Below the pieces are notes generated by a model. The model was not told the DNA's origin, made no database searches, and worked only from the letters and a program-made list of their open reading frames with translations. A stretch of 41,311 nt of DNA from contig CAMBXM010000014.1 of the NCBI GenBank assembly GCA_945871815.1, positions 1-41,311 on the forward strand, written 5' to 3'. Of this stretch, positions 33,882-41,311 are shown in pieces. How positions within the stretch are numbered: the stretch's first letter is position 1; every line of letters begins with the position of its first letter. The position numbers and the translations under genes were made by a program. Source of the stretch: Singulisphaera sp. GP187. Lineage in GTDB: Bacteria > Planctomycetota > UBA1135 > UBA2386.

Positions 33882-34589
33882 TCAGCCCGCGCCGTCAGCG
33901 CGCAGGCGCGTCACTACGTCGGCGAGCTCCTCGGCCAGCGGATCGATCAACTCCAGTTGCTCGCCGCTCACGGGATGGAGCAACGACAAGCGCGCCGCGT
34001 GCAAAAACAGACGGTCGAGCCCGTAGCGAGCGCGATACAGCGCGTTCCGGCGGGCCTTGCCGTAGCTCACGTCGCCGATCACGTGGCGTCCGCTCACACT
34101 CAGGTGCCGGCGAATCTGGTGATAGCGCCCCGTCGCGATGCGACAGCCGAGGAGCGCCGAGCGACGAAAGGTCTCGACCACCCAGAACTCCGAATGCGCC
34201 GCACGCGCGATGTCCTTGTCGTCCTTCAACGGCTCGGTGCTGACCCAGCGCTCGCCCACTTGGGGCCGGCTGCCTGACCATCGCGCGAGAGCCAGATACT
34301 CCTTCTGCGCTGTGGCCGCCGACAGGCTCGCCTGCAATTGCGCGGCGAGGGGACGCGAGAACGCGTAGACGAGGATGCCTGATGTCGCGCGATCGAGGCG
34401 ATGCACCGGGAACAGGAACTTGCCGAGCTGGTCGCGCACGATCTGCAGCACGGCCGGCGCGTCGGGATGCCGCTCGTCCCGATGCACCAGCAACCCACTC
34501 GGTTTGCTGATCGCGACGATGCTCGCGTCCAGGTAGAGCACCTTCAGGGCTATCGGTGCGGGCGCGGCATTGCGCGGCTCCAGCGGCAT
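33882..34589 (-). CDS. truC: TruC-like pseudouridine synthase (RluA family)
   Basis: 235 residues from ATG 34589. It isomerises a uridine to pseudouridine in RNA; E. coli TruC modifies U65 of tRNA. Marks: catalytic Asp66 in HRLDRATSG, TGRYHQIRRHL, and the long TruC-specific stretch IGDVSYGKARRNALYRARYG followed by LDRLFLHAARLSLLHPVSGE. Upstream starts at 34628 (GTG) and 34676 are possible, but their extra residues look unlike protein. Stand-alone; the next upstream gene on this strand is a small membrane protein, 318 bases away. Symbol is a homology assignment. Confidence 0.9.
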   Translation of the reverse strand: MPLEPRNAAPAPIALKVLYLDASIVAISKPSGLLVHRDERHPDAPAVLQIVRDQLGKFLFPVHRLDRATSGILVYAFSRPLAAQLQASLSAATAQKEYLALARWSGSRPQVGERWVSTEPLKDDKDIARAAHSEFWVVETFRRSALLGCRIATGRYHQIRRHLSVSGRHVIGDVSYGKARRNALYRARYGLDRLFLHAARLSLLHPVSGEQLELIDPLAEELADVVTRLRADGAG

Positions 34590-34907
34590 TGCCGGCGGCA
34601 CGGCGGCGGGATCGGTAGGGTCGGTCACAGAGGCGAGACGCCGGGACCGGCGCCGGCACGCATCGGACCCCTTCACTGCGCCGGCCGCAACCGCTCCTTG
34701 TAGAGGTGGCGCTTGCTGCGCAGCGCCGCGAGCCGCTACACGAAGCCTCGTGAATCTGAGTTCGCCGCTCCGGTTGGAGCGCGAGGCAGCCGACGCCGGG
34801 GCTCTCCATCGAAGGACGCATGGGGGCTGGCGAGGTGCGAGCGTGTTGGCAGTCAGACTACTCGCTCTTCTGCCGCTCGACGTCGACCGTTCGCGCGACC
34901 CAGCCCA
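34590..34907. other. 318-base gap, possible remnant of a small gene
   Basis: No complete frame. On the minus strand the last 20 codons before a TGA at 34675 read RLAALRSKRHLYKERLRPAQ, a basic helical sequence resembling a protein C-terminus; a stop lies in frame just upstream. It may be a fragment or chance. No promoter or terminator identified. Confidence 0.3.
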
Positions 34908-35288
34908 TCAGCCCGCGGGCTTGGCGCGCAATCGCAGCGACCGACCCAACAAAGCCAACCCCACGCCGATCAACCCGTACACGGCATAAAGACCGAACTC
35001 GAAGGGGAACAGCGAGTGCCCCCCGTGACGCGCGAGATCGACCGCGGCCCAGACCGGGAAGCCCGACATCGCCAAGAGACCCGCAAGCCTCGGCACTCCG
35101 AACAGCAGAGCTCCGGCCACGACCGCGAGTACGCCGCCGAACATGAGCATCGCAAGCGGCTCGTCCCCGAGCGGGTGGTGCTGCAAGTGGGCGAGGACGA
35201 AGGCGCCCACGATGCTGGCGAGCGCGACGGCCGCGATGCGCGGGAGCACGCGGACGTTCGACGCGGGTAGGGCCTTGGACGTGGTCAT
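34908..35288 (-). CDS. small four-segment membrane protein
   Basis: 126 residues with four hydrophobic segments (RIAAVALASIVGAFVLA; LAMLMFGGVLAVVAGALLFGV; GLLAMSGFPVWAAVD; FGLYAVYGLIGVGLALLG), with a basic C-terminal end (RSLRLRAKPAG). No family recognised. Its start ATG at 35288 is 25 bases from the end of the gene behind it on the same strand. Likely inner membrane; role unknown. Confidence 0.65.
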   Translation of the reverse strand: MTTSKALPASNVRVLPRIAAVALASIVGAFVLAHLQHHPLGDEPLAMLMFGGVLAVVAGALLFGVPRLAGLLAMSGFPVWAAVDLARHGGHSLFPFEFGLYAVYGLIGVGLALLGRSLRLRAKPAG

Positions 35289-35312
35289 GGCTTGGTCGGC
35301 GGTGGCGAGTTC

Positions 35313-36260
35313 TCAGGTGAGGCGCAGCGCAAAGTGTGCGCACTCAGGGCTTCGCTGACACTCGGCTGCTCGCGCCACCCCAGCCCTCAGCGCCTTCCGG
35401 AACCTTGTCGCTCGAACAACATCGTGCGCCCGTGAATGGCTTCTGCGTCGAGATCCAGCAGGATTGCGTGCAGACGCCCGATATCGGGCGAACTCGTCGG
35501 CAGTGAGGTTTTTCGTCGCATCCCCCACCGCCTTGCTCGAAAGCGACAGGTAGTCATCGATCTCTGCCCTCCGATCAGCCTCCGGCCTGTTGTTCCAGTC
35601 GCGCAGTCGCTCCCAACGAGCTGCGGCGCGGGTTTCGCTCAGCATGCCGTAGACATCCGCAAGCTCTTGCCGCCTCTTCGTATCCACCCATACAACCAGC
35701 TTGCCTTCCTGCCCGCTTCGAAGGGCTGCTGGACCGAGCTCTACGTATACGCAACCCTCGGGACAAGGTGGCGGGGCCTCTCCCACAGGGAACGTGATGT
35801 ACCCACCGGAGCGGATCAATTCCTGCACGGCCTTGTAGAGGTACATGTCTTTGAGCGCCTCGATTTGGCTCCAAGATCTCTGAGCACTACTCAAACTTGC
35901 ATCCTTCTCCGAGCGAACAAGCTCCATGTCACCCCCGGCAATTATGTTGTCGCACACATTCGAAAGCCACCTGACAGCGTTCGGAGTGACCAAGCCCATG
36001 GAATGTACCGGTAGGTTCGCCGTGCCTTGAGCAACTGTGAGTTCTGAACTGACGCCACTTGGATCTTCCGAGGATTGGGACGGAGTCGATGCGGGGGCGC
36101 TATATCGAATCAGCCCTTGGCCATGCTCTGTTGCGGCGGCAGCCCACCTCTCCGGATCGAAAAAGACCAACTCGGACGGCTCCCGATCTACGCGCGAGCA
36201 CTGAATCCAAGTCAGCAGCAACGCGGCGAGAGCAACTAGAAGAATGGCCGGGGCGCGCAT
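35313..36260 (-). CDS. exported protein with a probable C-terminal frameshift
   Basis: 315 residues as read. A signal/anchor (ILLVALAALLLTWIQC) starts at 36260. The body is soluble and mixed helix/strand (RSWSQIEALKDMYLYKAVQE; SGGYITFPVGEAPPPC; VYVELGPAALRSGQEGKLVV; RRQELADVYGMLSETRAAAR). No family recognised. From about residue 257 the sequence turns Arg/Ser-rich (ARNPAGSRRRSHSRAH). In another frame the same DNA reads GRLHAILLDLDAEAIHGRTM and ends at a TGA at 35387, which looks like protein. Removing one C from the gccc run near 35490-35500 would restore that frame. The upstream in-frame extension to 36383 is rejected. Confidence 0.55.
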   Translation of the reverse strand: MRAPAILLVALAALLLTWIQCSRVDREPSELVFFDPERWAAAATEHGQGLIRYSAPASTPSQSSEDPSGVSSELTVAQGTANLPVHSMGLVTPNAVRWLSNVCDNIIAGGDMELVRSEKDASLSSAQRSWSQIEALKDMYLYKAVQELIRSGGYITFPVGEAPPPCPEGCVYVELGPAALRSGQEGKLVVWVDTKRRQELADVYGMLSETRAAARWERLRDWNNRPEADRRAEIDDYLSLSSKAVGDATKNLTADEFARYRASARNPAGSRRRSHSRAHDVVRATRFRKALRAGVARAAECQRSPECAHFALRLT

Positions 36261-36607
36261 CGAGGTCACTCTACGAGATGCTGTAGACATCCTAGTCATG
36301 GGCATGAACAGGTCCCTTGGCATGGCCAAAGAGGCGGCCCGCCGAGGCGGCGGGACACCCATAGCGGGCCACGGCGCAGCCACCGAACTTCGGGGCTGGC
36401 CTCAACCCAGGGGGTTTGCCGCCACTACATCTAAAAGAGCAGCCTAGGAGTCTGAGCCACGGCAGTCGAGCCGGGCGCCATTCGTGAACTCAGCACGTCC
36501 GGATCACGTGGGCGATGTGAGCGGCTTCGGCGATTCGTGCGTCGACCAGACGACTTTGACCCTCAGCCGCGACCGCCTGTCGGCGCTCGTAGGTCTCCAG
36601 CGGCGAG
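36261..36607. other. 347-base gap
   Basis: No protein-like frame on either strand. It holds a possible -10 (36289-36294) for the exported protein, an inverted repeat (CCCGCC/GGCGGG around 36339-36355) of six pairs with a five-base loop, and an AT-richer stretch near 36430 (tctaaaagagcagcctag). No T-tract follows the hairpin. Confidence 0.4.
36289..36294 (-). promoter_or_regulatory. possible -10 element upstream of 36260
   Basis: TAGGAT on the minus strand, 28 bases before the ATG at 36260. No -35 match in the 16-18 bases before it. Confidence 0.28.
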
Positions 36608-36880
36608 TCAGACGGCCCGCCGCGAAGTGCCTGGAGCCGCAGCGCCGCGGAGCAGGCCCGCGACACTCAGATCCTCGTCCACTTCGGGCCAGTGGAGCCC
36701 CTGGCCATCGCCGAGGAACTTCCAGTTTGCACGCTGTTCCGGCGTTGCGTGGAGGAGGCGCGGAAACCAAGCCAGCGGAACACTGAGGCGGCGACCGTCA
36801 GCCAGTTCGACCGACAACTCGTCATCGGAGACCGCAGCGCCCACTGCGCGCGGGTCCACATTAGGCTCCGAAGTAGTCAT
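36608..36880 (-). CDS. DUF2442 protein, putative antitoxin partner
   Basis: 90 residues. Contains the DUF2442 pattern: LSVELADGRRLSVPLAWFPR, then the conserved helix LLHATPEQRANW and LHWPEVDEDLSVAGLL. DUF2442 proteins are often encoded beside DUF4160, in what has been proposed as a toxin-antitoxin type pair; here they are adjacent with the DUF2442 start overlapping the DUF4160 stop by 20 bases. A partner role is inferred from this neighbourhood only. Its own promoter was not identified. Intact, unlike the neighbour. Confidence 0.85.
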   Translation of the reverse strand: MTTSEPNVDPRAVGAAVSDDELSVELADGRRLSVPLAWFPRLLHATPEQRANWKFLGDGQGLHWPEVDEDLSVAGLLRGAAAPGTSRRAV

Positions 36881-37096
36881 GCCATGCCTCCAAGAACGGC
36901 TGCCTATGCTCGCTCACTTGCCGCTCGAGCCGCCGAAGTTGCTGGCCACTGAACCGGCTGGACGCGGCCAAGGATACCGGATCGAGCCAGAACTTGGCGA
37001 GTGCTCCCGCCTGCTCGATGTGGATGTGCGCCGGCTCCGACCCCTCGTTGGAGTAGAGAAGAACCGCGTCGAACCGATCCGCAGGACGGTTGGCAT
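36861..37096 (-). pseudogene. DUF4160 gene with a one-base frameshift
   Basis: The first 13 codons from ATG 37096 read MPTVLRIGSTRFF, the standard DUF4160 start. The rest lies in another frame: LYSNEGSEPAHIHIEQAGAL, FWLDPVSLAASSRFSGQQLR and ending EAWHDYFGA. One added T in the ttcttc run near 37055-37062 would give RFFFYSNE and a 78-residue DUF4160 protein, the usual size; the gene is 236 bases long, one short of a multiple of three. An alternative reading has a longer open frame from ATG 37187 (MSELDDVRSPIESI...), which keeps the DUF4160 C-terminal part. The neighbour DUF2442 is intact. Confidence 0.75.
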
Positions 37097-37359
37097 CTCG
37101 TGCCATGGTAGCGAGAGCCTCGAACTGGATCGTAGATCCTCGAGGGATGCTTTCGATCGGCGACCGCACGTCATCCAACTCTGACATGGCGCGATGTTCG
37201 GATCGGCGTACCAGGGAAGGCGAGCCCGTCTCTCGAGCTGACGAACAGCTTCCTGAAGTTTCGAGTGCTCGCTGCGCAGCCCGGCCCGCGTCACGCATTG
37301 CCTGACCGCACAGAGGGCGGCCCCCCTTCTCGACTCATACCCCACCGCTACGGCCCTAC
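37097..37359. other. 263-base gap upstream of the DUF4160 gene
   Basis: Two minus-strand frames look partly protein-like (ELDDVRSPIESIPRGSTIQF; HSKLQEAVRQLERRARLPWY), but in different frames and without a family match. They could be a decayed gene or an N-terminal extension of DUF4160. No promoter found. Confidence 0.3.
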
Positions 37360-37977
37360 TCAGCGCGCCAGTTCGCGATCGATCCGATCGACCACTTCCC
37401 GATCGACGATCGCGTTCACAGCAGCCTCGGTCATCGCATCCGCCGTCACCTTGACGACGTGCCGATCGCGCAGCACGACCGTCACCTCGCCGTGGCCGTC
37501 CTTGAACTTCACGAGCGCACTGTGATCGCCATACTTCACGATCCGGCCGCCCGAGCCAACTACCCTGTCCGGGTCCTCGAGCAGGCGCGCGAAGGCTTGG
37601 ACCAGCGGCGAGTCGGTCGAGACCTCGATGTCGAAGCGCGCGTCCTCCGTACCGCGATAGCGCCGCTCGACGTCGAGCCCGAGTGCCGCGATCTCCACCG
37701 CGAAGGGATCCTTCGCGGCGGTCGCGGGCGCGACGTCCTCGTGCGTGAACCCTGCCGGCGTCGGCAGGATGGCGAGGACCGCGGCGCGCTGACGTTGCTG
37801 CACCACGAGAATCGCATGCCGCAGCGCGGCAACCGTGGCGCCGCGCTCGTCGCGCGCGAACGCGCGCTGGGCCTTTTCGATCGCAGTAGTGAACTCAGCA
37901 CCGTTCGACGCAGGATCCTGCCCGAAGGAAGCCGCCAGCAGAGCGACGAGGAGACCGACCGGAGCGAGCTTGTACAT
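37360..37977 (-). CDS. exported protein of unknown function
   Basis: 205 residues with a signal peptide (APVGLLVALLAASFGQ). A helical middle (AIEKAQRAFARDERGATVAA) is followed by a small beta-domain (RIVKYGDHSALVKFKDGHGE). No family recognised. It is the last gene of a minus-strand unit; it starts 35 bases after the di-heme peroxidase stop. A role near electron transfer is only by context. Confidence 0.7.
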   Translation of the reverse strand: MYKLAPVGLLVALLAASFGQDPASNGAEFTTAIEKAQRAFARDERGATVAALRHAILVVQQRQRAAVLAILPTPAGFTHEDVAPATAAKDPFAVEIAALGLDVERRYRGTEDARFDIEVSTDSPLVQAFARLLEDPDRVVGSGGRIVKYGDHSALVKFKDGHGEVTVVLRDRHVVKVTADAMTEAAVNAIVDREVVDRIDRELAR

Positions 37978-38012
37978 GGAGCAGAACGGGCCGCGCGCAG
38001 CGGCCCGCGAGA

Positions 38013-39023
38013 TCACTTCACCGCCAAGCCTTCGGGCAACTCGCCGTTCAGCGCCTCGAGGAACGCGACGATCGATGCGACCTCGTCGTCCTTGAGCGTG
38101 CGGTTCAACTGGATCTTCGCCATGAGCGCAACGATCTCGGGCAGAGTCTTGACCGCGCCGTCGTGCATGTAGGGCGCCGTCTTGGCGACGTTGATCAGCG
38201 ACGTCACCTTGAACATCTTCTTGTCGGCCTCGCTCTTGGTGACCTCGAAGCGACCCTCGTCCTTCGACGGATACGCGGCCGTCACGCCGAGCTTCTGGTA
38301 CATCTGCCCGCCCATGAGGCGCGTCGTGTGGCACGCCGTGCAGCCGACGTCGATGAACGTCTTCAGGCCGATCTTCTGCGGCGTCGTCAGCGCGCTGTTC
38401 TTGCCGTCGAGGAACTCATCGAACGCCGTCTTGACCGCGAGCTTGCGCGCGAACGCGCCGATCGCCAGCTTGGCATTGGCGGCCGTGACCGTGTCGCCTG
38501 CACCGAAGGCCTTGCCGAAGGCCTCGACCAGCTCGGGCTTGCCCTTGATCTTGCCGACCAGGTCGGCGTCGTCGGCCAAACCGTGCACCGCATCCTCGAC
38601 CGTCGCGGCGCGACCGTCCCAGAACTGCGCGAACTGTCGATAGGCGTTGACCGTCGACAAGGCCTCGCGCTGGCCCTCGACCGGGGCCTTGGCGTTGGTG
38701 CCGTGGTTGGTCAGGTCGTGGCACGTCGAGCACGCCGCGTCACCGGTCTTCGACAGCTTCTCGTGATACAGCAGTCGGCCGAGCGCGGCCTTCTCATCGG
38801 TGACCGTGTTGTCGCTCTTCGGGGCCGGAGGCTCGCTACCGAAGAACGCCTTCAGCACTTCCTTGTCGAACTTCGGCGGTGCCGCCGGCTTCTTGCCGGG
38901 CTCCTGCGGCGATGCGACTGGCGCCAACTCGGCGATGACCTCGGTCACGCTGCCCGAACCGTCGGTCGCTGCGAGGAGGAAGGGGACCAGGGCCGCCAAC
39001 GCGAGGAGAGGCTTGTTGTTCAT
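38013..39023 (-). CDS. di-heme cytochrome c peroxidase family protein
   Basis: 336 residues with a signal peptide (LLALAALVPFLLAA). Two c-type haem sites: CSTCH (98-102) and CTACH (228-232). The second is followed by the MauG/CCP distal ligand pattern APYMHDGAVKTLPE with Met286. The family reduces H2O2 or performs related oxidations in the periplasm using electrons from small cytochromes. Start at 39023 gives a normal signal peptide; the open frame 12 codons further upstream lacks one. It lies in one unit with a multiheme cytochrome and a thioredoxin-fold protein. Confidence 0.93.
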   Translation of the reverse strand: MNNKPLLALAALVPFLLAATDGSGSVTEVIAELAPVASPQEPGKKPAAPPKFDKEVLKAFFGSEPPAPKSDNTVTDEKAALGRLLYHEKLSKTGDAACSTCHDLTNHGTNAKAPVEGQREALSTVNAYRQFAQFWDGRAATVEDAVHGLADDADLVGKIKGKPELVEAFGKAFGAGDTVTAANAKLAIGAFARKLAVKTAFDEFLDGKNSALTTPQKIGLKTFIDVGCTACHTTRLMGGQMYQKLGVTAAYPSKDEGRFEVTKSEADKKMFKVTSLINVAKTAPYMHDGAVKTLPEIVALMAKIQLNRTLKDDEVASIVAFLEALNGELPEGLAVK

Positions 39024-39077
39024 GGTGGTGTCGGACCGACGCCCCGAGGGTGTCAGCAATTTCGTTTGGCTGCGAAG

Positions 39078-40109
39078 TCAGCGCATCGAACGGCGAGCGG
39101 CCTCGCGGTATGCGCCCGATGCCTCCCTCCAGTTACTCTGGAGTTCGTAGAGCCGACCGAGTGCGAACCAGGCTGGCGCCCCTTCGCGCTCGAGTGCGCT
39201 GCGCAACAACGGCTCGGCCGCGTCGAGCCGCTCGACCGCGAGGAGCGCCTCGCCGAGAGCCAGCGCCACCGCGGTGTCGTCCGGGAGCTCGCGGTGCACG
39301 GACTCCAGCAAATCGCGCGCATCCGGCTGACCGATGCGCCAGGCGGCCACCGCCTGCCCAGCCTGCGCAGCGATGTCGTGGCCGTCCTCCGTGAGCATGG
39401 CTTCGAACTCCTGCAGCGCGTCCTTCGCCTTCCCTGACCGCAGGAGCTGCCAAGCCTGCAGCATCCGCGTTGCGTGCTGCCGCATCGCTGACGACGGCCC
39501 GAGCGACCCGTGGTCCTGCCGCGCGAGTTCTTCTTTCGTGATCAGGCCGAGCCCGACCTTGAGTCGCCCCGCGACCTCACGCGCCAACGTGATGACGTAG
39601 CCGCGCCGCAATACGTCGATCACCCGCGACGTCCGATCCACGATGTAGACCGTCGGGAAGGCGATCATGCCCATGCGCTGGTAGGCGCTTCGATCCGCGT
39701 CCCAACACAGCCGGAACGGAGCCGACAGCTTCTTTGCCGCGTCGATGACCGCTCCGTCGCGTTCCTCGCCGCAGAAGACCAGCAGGATCGAGCAGCGCCC
39801 GCGGCCATCGCCGAGCGTCTCGACCTGACTCGCCAATTCGTCGAGGAAGCGCACGCACAGTTCCTTGTCGCGGTGCAGGAACGCGACCACCAAAGGCCCT
39901 TCGACGTCCTTGGCCTCGAGGGCCGCGTTCAGGGACGACGTCGAGTCGTCCGTCGCGAGCTTCAGCGGGAAGTCGGGCATCGGATCGCCCTGCTCGGGAC
40001 GTTGGTGCGTAGCGGCCCCGGACTCGACCGGTGCCTGCGCTGGGGCAGCCGCGATCGCCGCCGCGAGCAGCAGGATCGAGAACCTAAGTCGGGCGAAGCA
40101 AGTCATCAT
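39078..40109 (-). CDS. exported thioredoxin-fold protein with C-terminal TPR-like helices
   Basis: 343 residues with a signal peptide (FSILLLAAAIAAAPAQA). The N-terminal part resembles a TlpA/AhpC-type thioredoxin fold (DPMPDFPLKL; LVVAFLHRDKELCVRF; IAFPTVYIVDRTSRVID with the cis-Pro). The CXXC is absent: the site reads HRDKELC with one Cys. Two or three helical repeats follow (AKDALQEFEAMLTED; AEPLLRSALEREGAPAWFAL). It is not a normal disulfide reductase. AGAGGA lies seven bases before ATG 40109. Between the two cytochromes, it may assist cytochrome c assembly or redox sensing. Confidence 0.85.
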   Translation of the reverse strand: MMTCFARLRFSILLLAAAIAAAPAQAPVESGAATHQRPEQGDPMPDFPLKLATDDSTSSLNAALEAKDVEGPLVVAFLHRDKELCVRFLDELASQVETLGDGRGRCSILLVFCGEERDGAVIDAAKKLSAPFRLCWDADRSAYQRMGMIAFPTVYIVDRTSRVIDVLRRGYVITLAREVAGRLKVGLGLITKEELARQDHGSLGPSSAMRQHATRMLQAWQLLRSGKAKDALQEFEAMLTEDGHDIAAQAGQAVAAWRIGQPDARDLLESVHRELPDDTAVALALGEALLAVERLDAAEPLLRSALEREGAPAWFALGRLYELQSNWREASGAYREAARRSMR

Positions 40110-40136
40110 GGCACAGTCCTCTTCACGGCCGGGTGG

Positions 40137-41311
40137 TCAGTACTTCTTGTCGCGCGGGCCGGTTCGATCGTACTCACGCGTCACGTGGCATCCCGGCGTG
40201 CACTGGCCGCCGCTCGTCAGCGGCACGTAGTTGGTCGGCAGGTCCCAGATGCCGAACGGCACCGCATCGCGGATGTGGAACGGATGCTGGCTCGCATGCA
40301 CGTCGTGGCAGGCACGACAGGTGCGGCCCTTGCGGTCGCGATTGACGTGCACGTAGTGCAGATTGCGATCGCCCTGGCGGAAGTTCGTGACCGTGTCGGT
40401 GTACTTCTGCAGTACGCGCTCCTGCTCGTGGCAGCCAAAGCAGAGGCTGAACTCCGTCAGCTCGAACTTCTTGGTGTAGAACTCGGGCTCGTAGTTGCGC
40501 ACGAGCATCCGGAAGTTGTCGGAGCCGTGCGGATTGTGGCAGTTCGGACACTGCCCCTCGCGGATCGGACCGTGGTGGTCCGGGTACTTCTGCAGGTGGT
40601 CGCCGATGCCGACCAGCTTGCCGATGGGCTTCTGGTGGCACTTGAGGCACAGGTCGATCGGCACGGCCTCGAGCAACTTCGGTTCGTGCGAGCCGTGCAC
40701 GTTGTGACAATTCAGACACGAGCGCTGCGTCTGGATCGCACCGTGCGGCGTCTTCGAGTCCTGAGCCATCTTCCGCACGTCCTCGTGACAGCGGAAGCAG
40801 AGCTCGGGCACGGTCGCCCGCAGATGCATGCCGTTGTCGGCCCCGTGCGGGTCGTGGCAGTTCGGGCACGACTGCTGCACCGGCGGGTGTGTCACCTGCG
40901 ACGCCGCGATGTGATTGCCCATCTGGTCGTGGCACGAGATGCACAGGGTCGTGCGGGGTGCCCGTAGGAACTGCTGCTCGTCCGAACCGTGCGGGTTGTG
41001 GCACAGCGTGCAGGCGCCGACCGAGACCGGCCCGTGCGCCTGCTTCGAACGACGGACGTGTTCGCGATCATGGCACTGGAAGCAGAGACTGCCGTCGTTC
41101 GGCTTCTTGAACAGGGTCGGCTGCGCGCTGCGGTGCGGGTCGTGACACTGGGTGCAGAGTCCCGTGCGATACGGGAAGTGCTCGTATTTGGGCTGATTCT
41201 TGGGGTGGCACTGTTCGCACATCGACGGGATGTTCGCGAGCGTGATCGCCTCGAACGCGTGCTCATCCTCCTCGCCGCTTGCCGCGTGACACGTCGTGCA
41301 CTGCCCTTCGC
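40137..41311 (-). CDS. multiheme c-type cytochrome, 5' end cut by window
   Basis: 390 residues visible; the frame continues beyond base 41311. I count 13 CXXCH sites and a final one of the form CTPGCH (CXXXCH). Many are followed by PHGxD (TLCHNPHGSDEQQF; PNCHDPHGADNGM; PNCHNPHGSDNFRM), the doubled-CXXCH pattern of DmsE-like decahaem cytochromes. Such proteins carry electrons across the periplasm or outer surface. The protein ends TREYDRTGPRDKKY. First gene of the electron-transfer unit: 27 bases before the thioredoxin-fold gene. The signal peptide is outside the window. Confidence 0.94.
   Translation of the reverse strand, partial: EGQCTTCHAASGEEDEHAFEAITLANIPSMCEQCHPKNQPKYEHFPYRTGLCTQCHDPHRSAQPTLFKKPNDGSLCFQCHDREHVRRSKQAHGPVSVGACTLCHNPHGSDEQQFLRAPRTTLCISCHDQMGNHIAASQVTHPPVQQSCPNCHDPHGADNGMHLRATVPELCFRCHEDVRKMAQDSKTPHGAIQTQRSCLNCHNVHGSHEPKLLEAVPIDLCLKCHQKPIGKLVGIGDHLQKYPDHHGPIREGQCPNCHNPHGSDNFRMLVRNYEPEFYTKKFELTEFSLCFGCHEQERVLQKYTDTVTNFRQGDRNLHYVHVNRDRKGRTCRACHDVHASQHPFHIRDAVPFGIWDLPTNYVPLTSGGQCTPGCHVTREYDRTGPRDKKY

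Noticed and set aside
34673-34735. Possible end of a small basic protein (RLAALRSKRHLYKERL)
   Set aside because: An in-frame stop lies immediately upstream and no start is present; a DUF465-like reading could not be supported.
36339-36355. Hairpin CCCGCC/GGCGGG as terminator
   Set aside because: Six-pair stem in very GC-rich DNA with no T-tract; such matches are expected by chance.
1-41311. tRNA, rRNA, CRISPR or transposase
   Set aside because: I looked for T-arm-like sequences, regularly spaced repeats and transposase motifs (DDE, HUH, Tyr recombinase) in the gaps and reading frames and saw none; a covariance-model scan would be needed to exclude small RNAs.

Overview
The window is about 41 kb of high-GC bacterial DNA, densely coding on both strands, with no rRNA, tRNA, CRISPR array, insertion sequence or prophage that I could see. 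Gene style points to Planctomycetota (inference, not proven): many exported proteins of unknown function, a squalene-oxidase-like alpha/alpha toroid, a 1007-residue chain of carboxypeptidase-regulatory-like domains, a VWA protein, a CPBP protease, a BNR_4 propeller and a doubled-CXXCH multiheme cytochrome.

Layout. 1-3538: 3' part of a VWA protein (+), a small membrane protein and a lipoprotein (-), and a divergent CCA-adding-type tRNA nucleotidyltransferase (+). 3870-6306: two exported proteins (-), one a toroid. 6384-13287: a minus-strand run of a carboxypeptidase-regulatory-like protein, then a tight operon of DUF1611 (DgcN-like), an enolase-superfamily epimerase (DgcA-like) and an N-acyl-D-amino-acid deacylase, joined by two 4-base ATGA overlaps. 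This is the most attractive functional system here: a probable N-acyl-D-amino-acid or D-glutamate salvage route. 13470-18440 (+): M24 Xaa-Pro peptidase, 3-methyladenine glycosylase I (tag), a MOSC protein, an AlkZ/YcaQ-like winged-helix protein and an EI24-like membrane protein. 18448-23733: universal stress protein (-), M1 aminopeptidase (+), CPBP protease and a large secreted protein (-). 23990-27650: two related exported proteins, one with an intact HEXXH and one without, on either side of a small methyltransferase-like gene.

27939-33022: a minus-strand operon of a clan GH-G glycosidase, a serine/threonine dehydratase or racemase, a BNR_4 propeller and a lectin-like lipoprotein, probably for carbohydrate use. 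33290-37359 is a rougher stretch: a frameshifted gamma-glutamylcyclotransferase-like gene, a TruC-like pseudouridine synthase, a small membrane protein, an exported protein with a probable 3' frameshift, and a DUF4160/DUF2442 pair (putative toxin-antitoxin type) whose DUF4160 gene is frameshifted. Three apparent single-base indels in 4 kb, plus visibly lower GC from about 35.4 to 37.3 kb, suggest decay or assembly error. 37360-41311 (-): an electron-transfer operon of a multiheme cytochrome c (cut by the window end), a thioredoxin-fold/TPR protein without CXXC, a di-heme cytochrome c peroxidase and a small exported protein.

Spacing and 4-base overlaps support at least five operons. A TAG-N-N-T hexamer lies upstream of many starts and may be the local -10 element.
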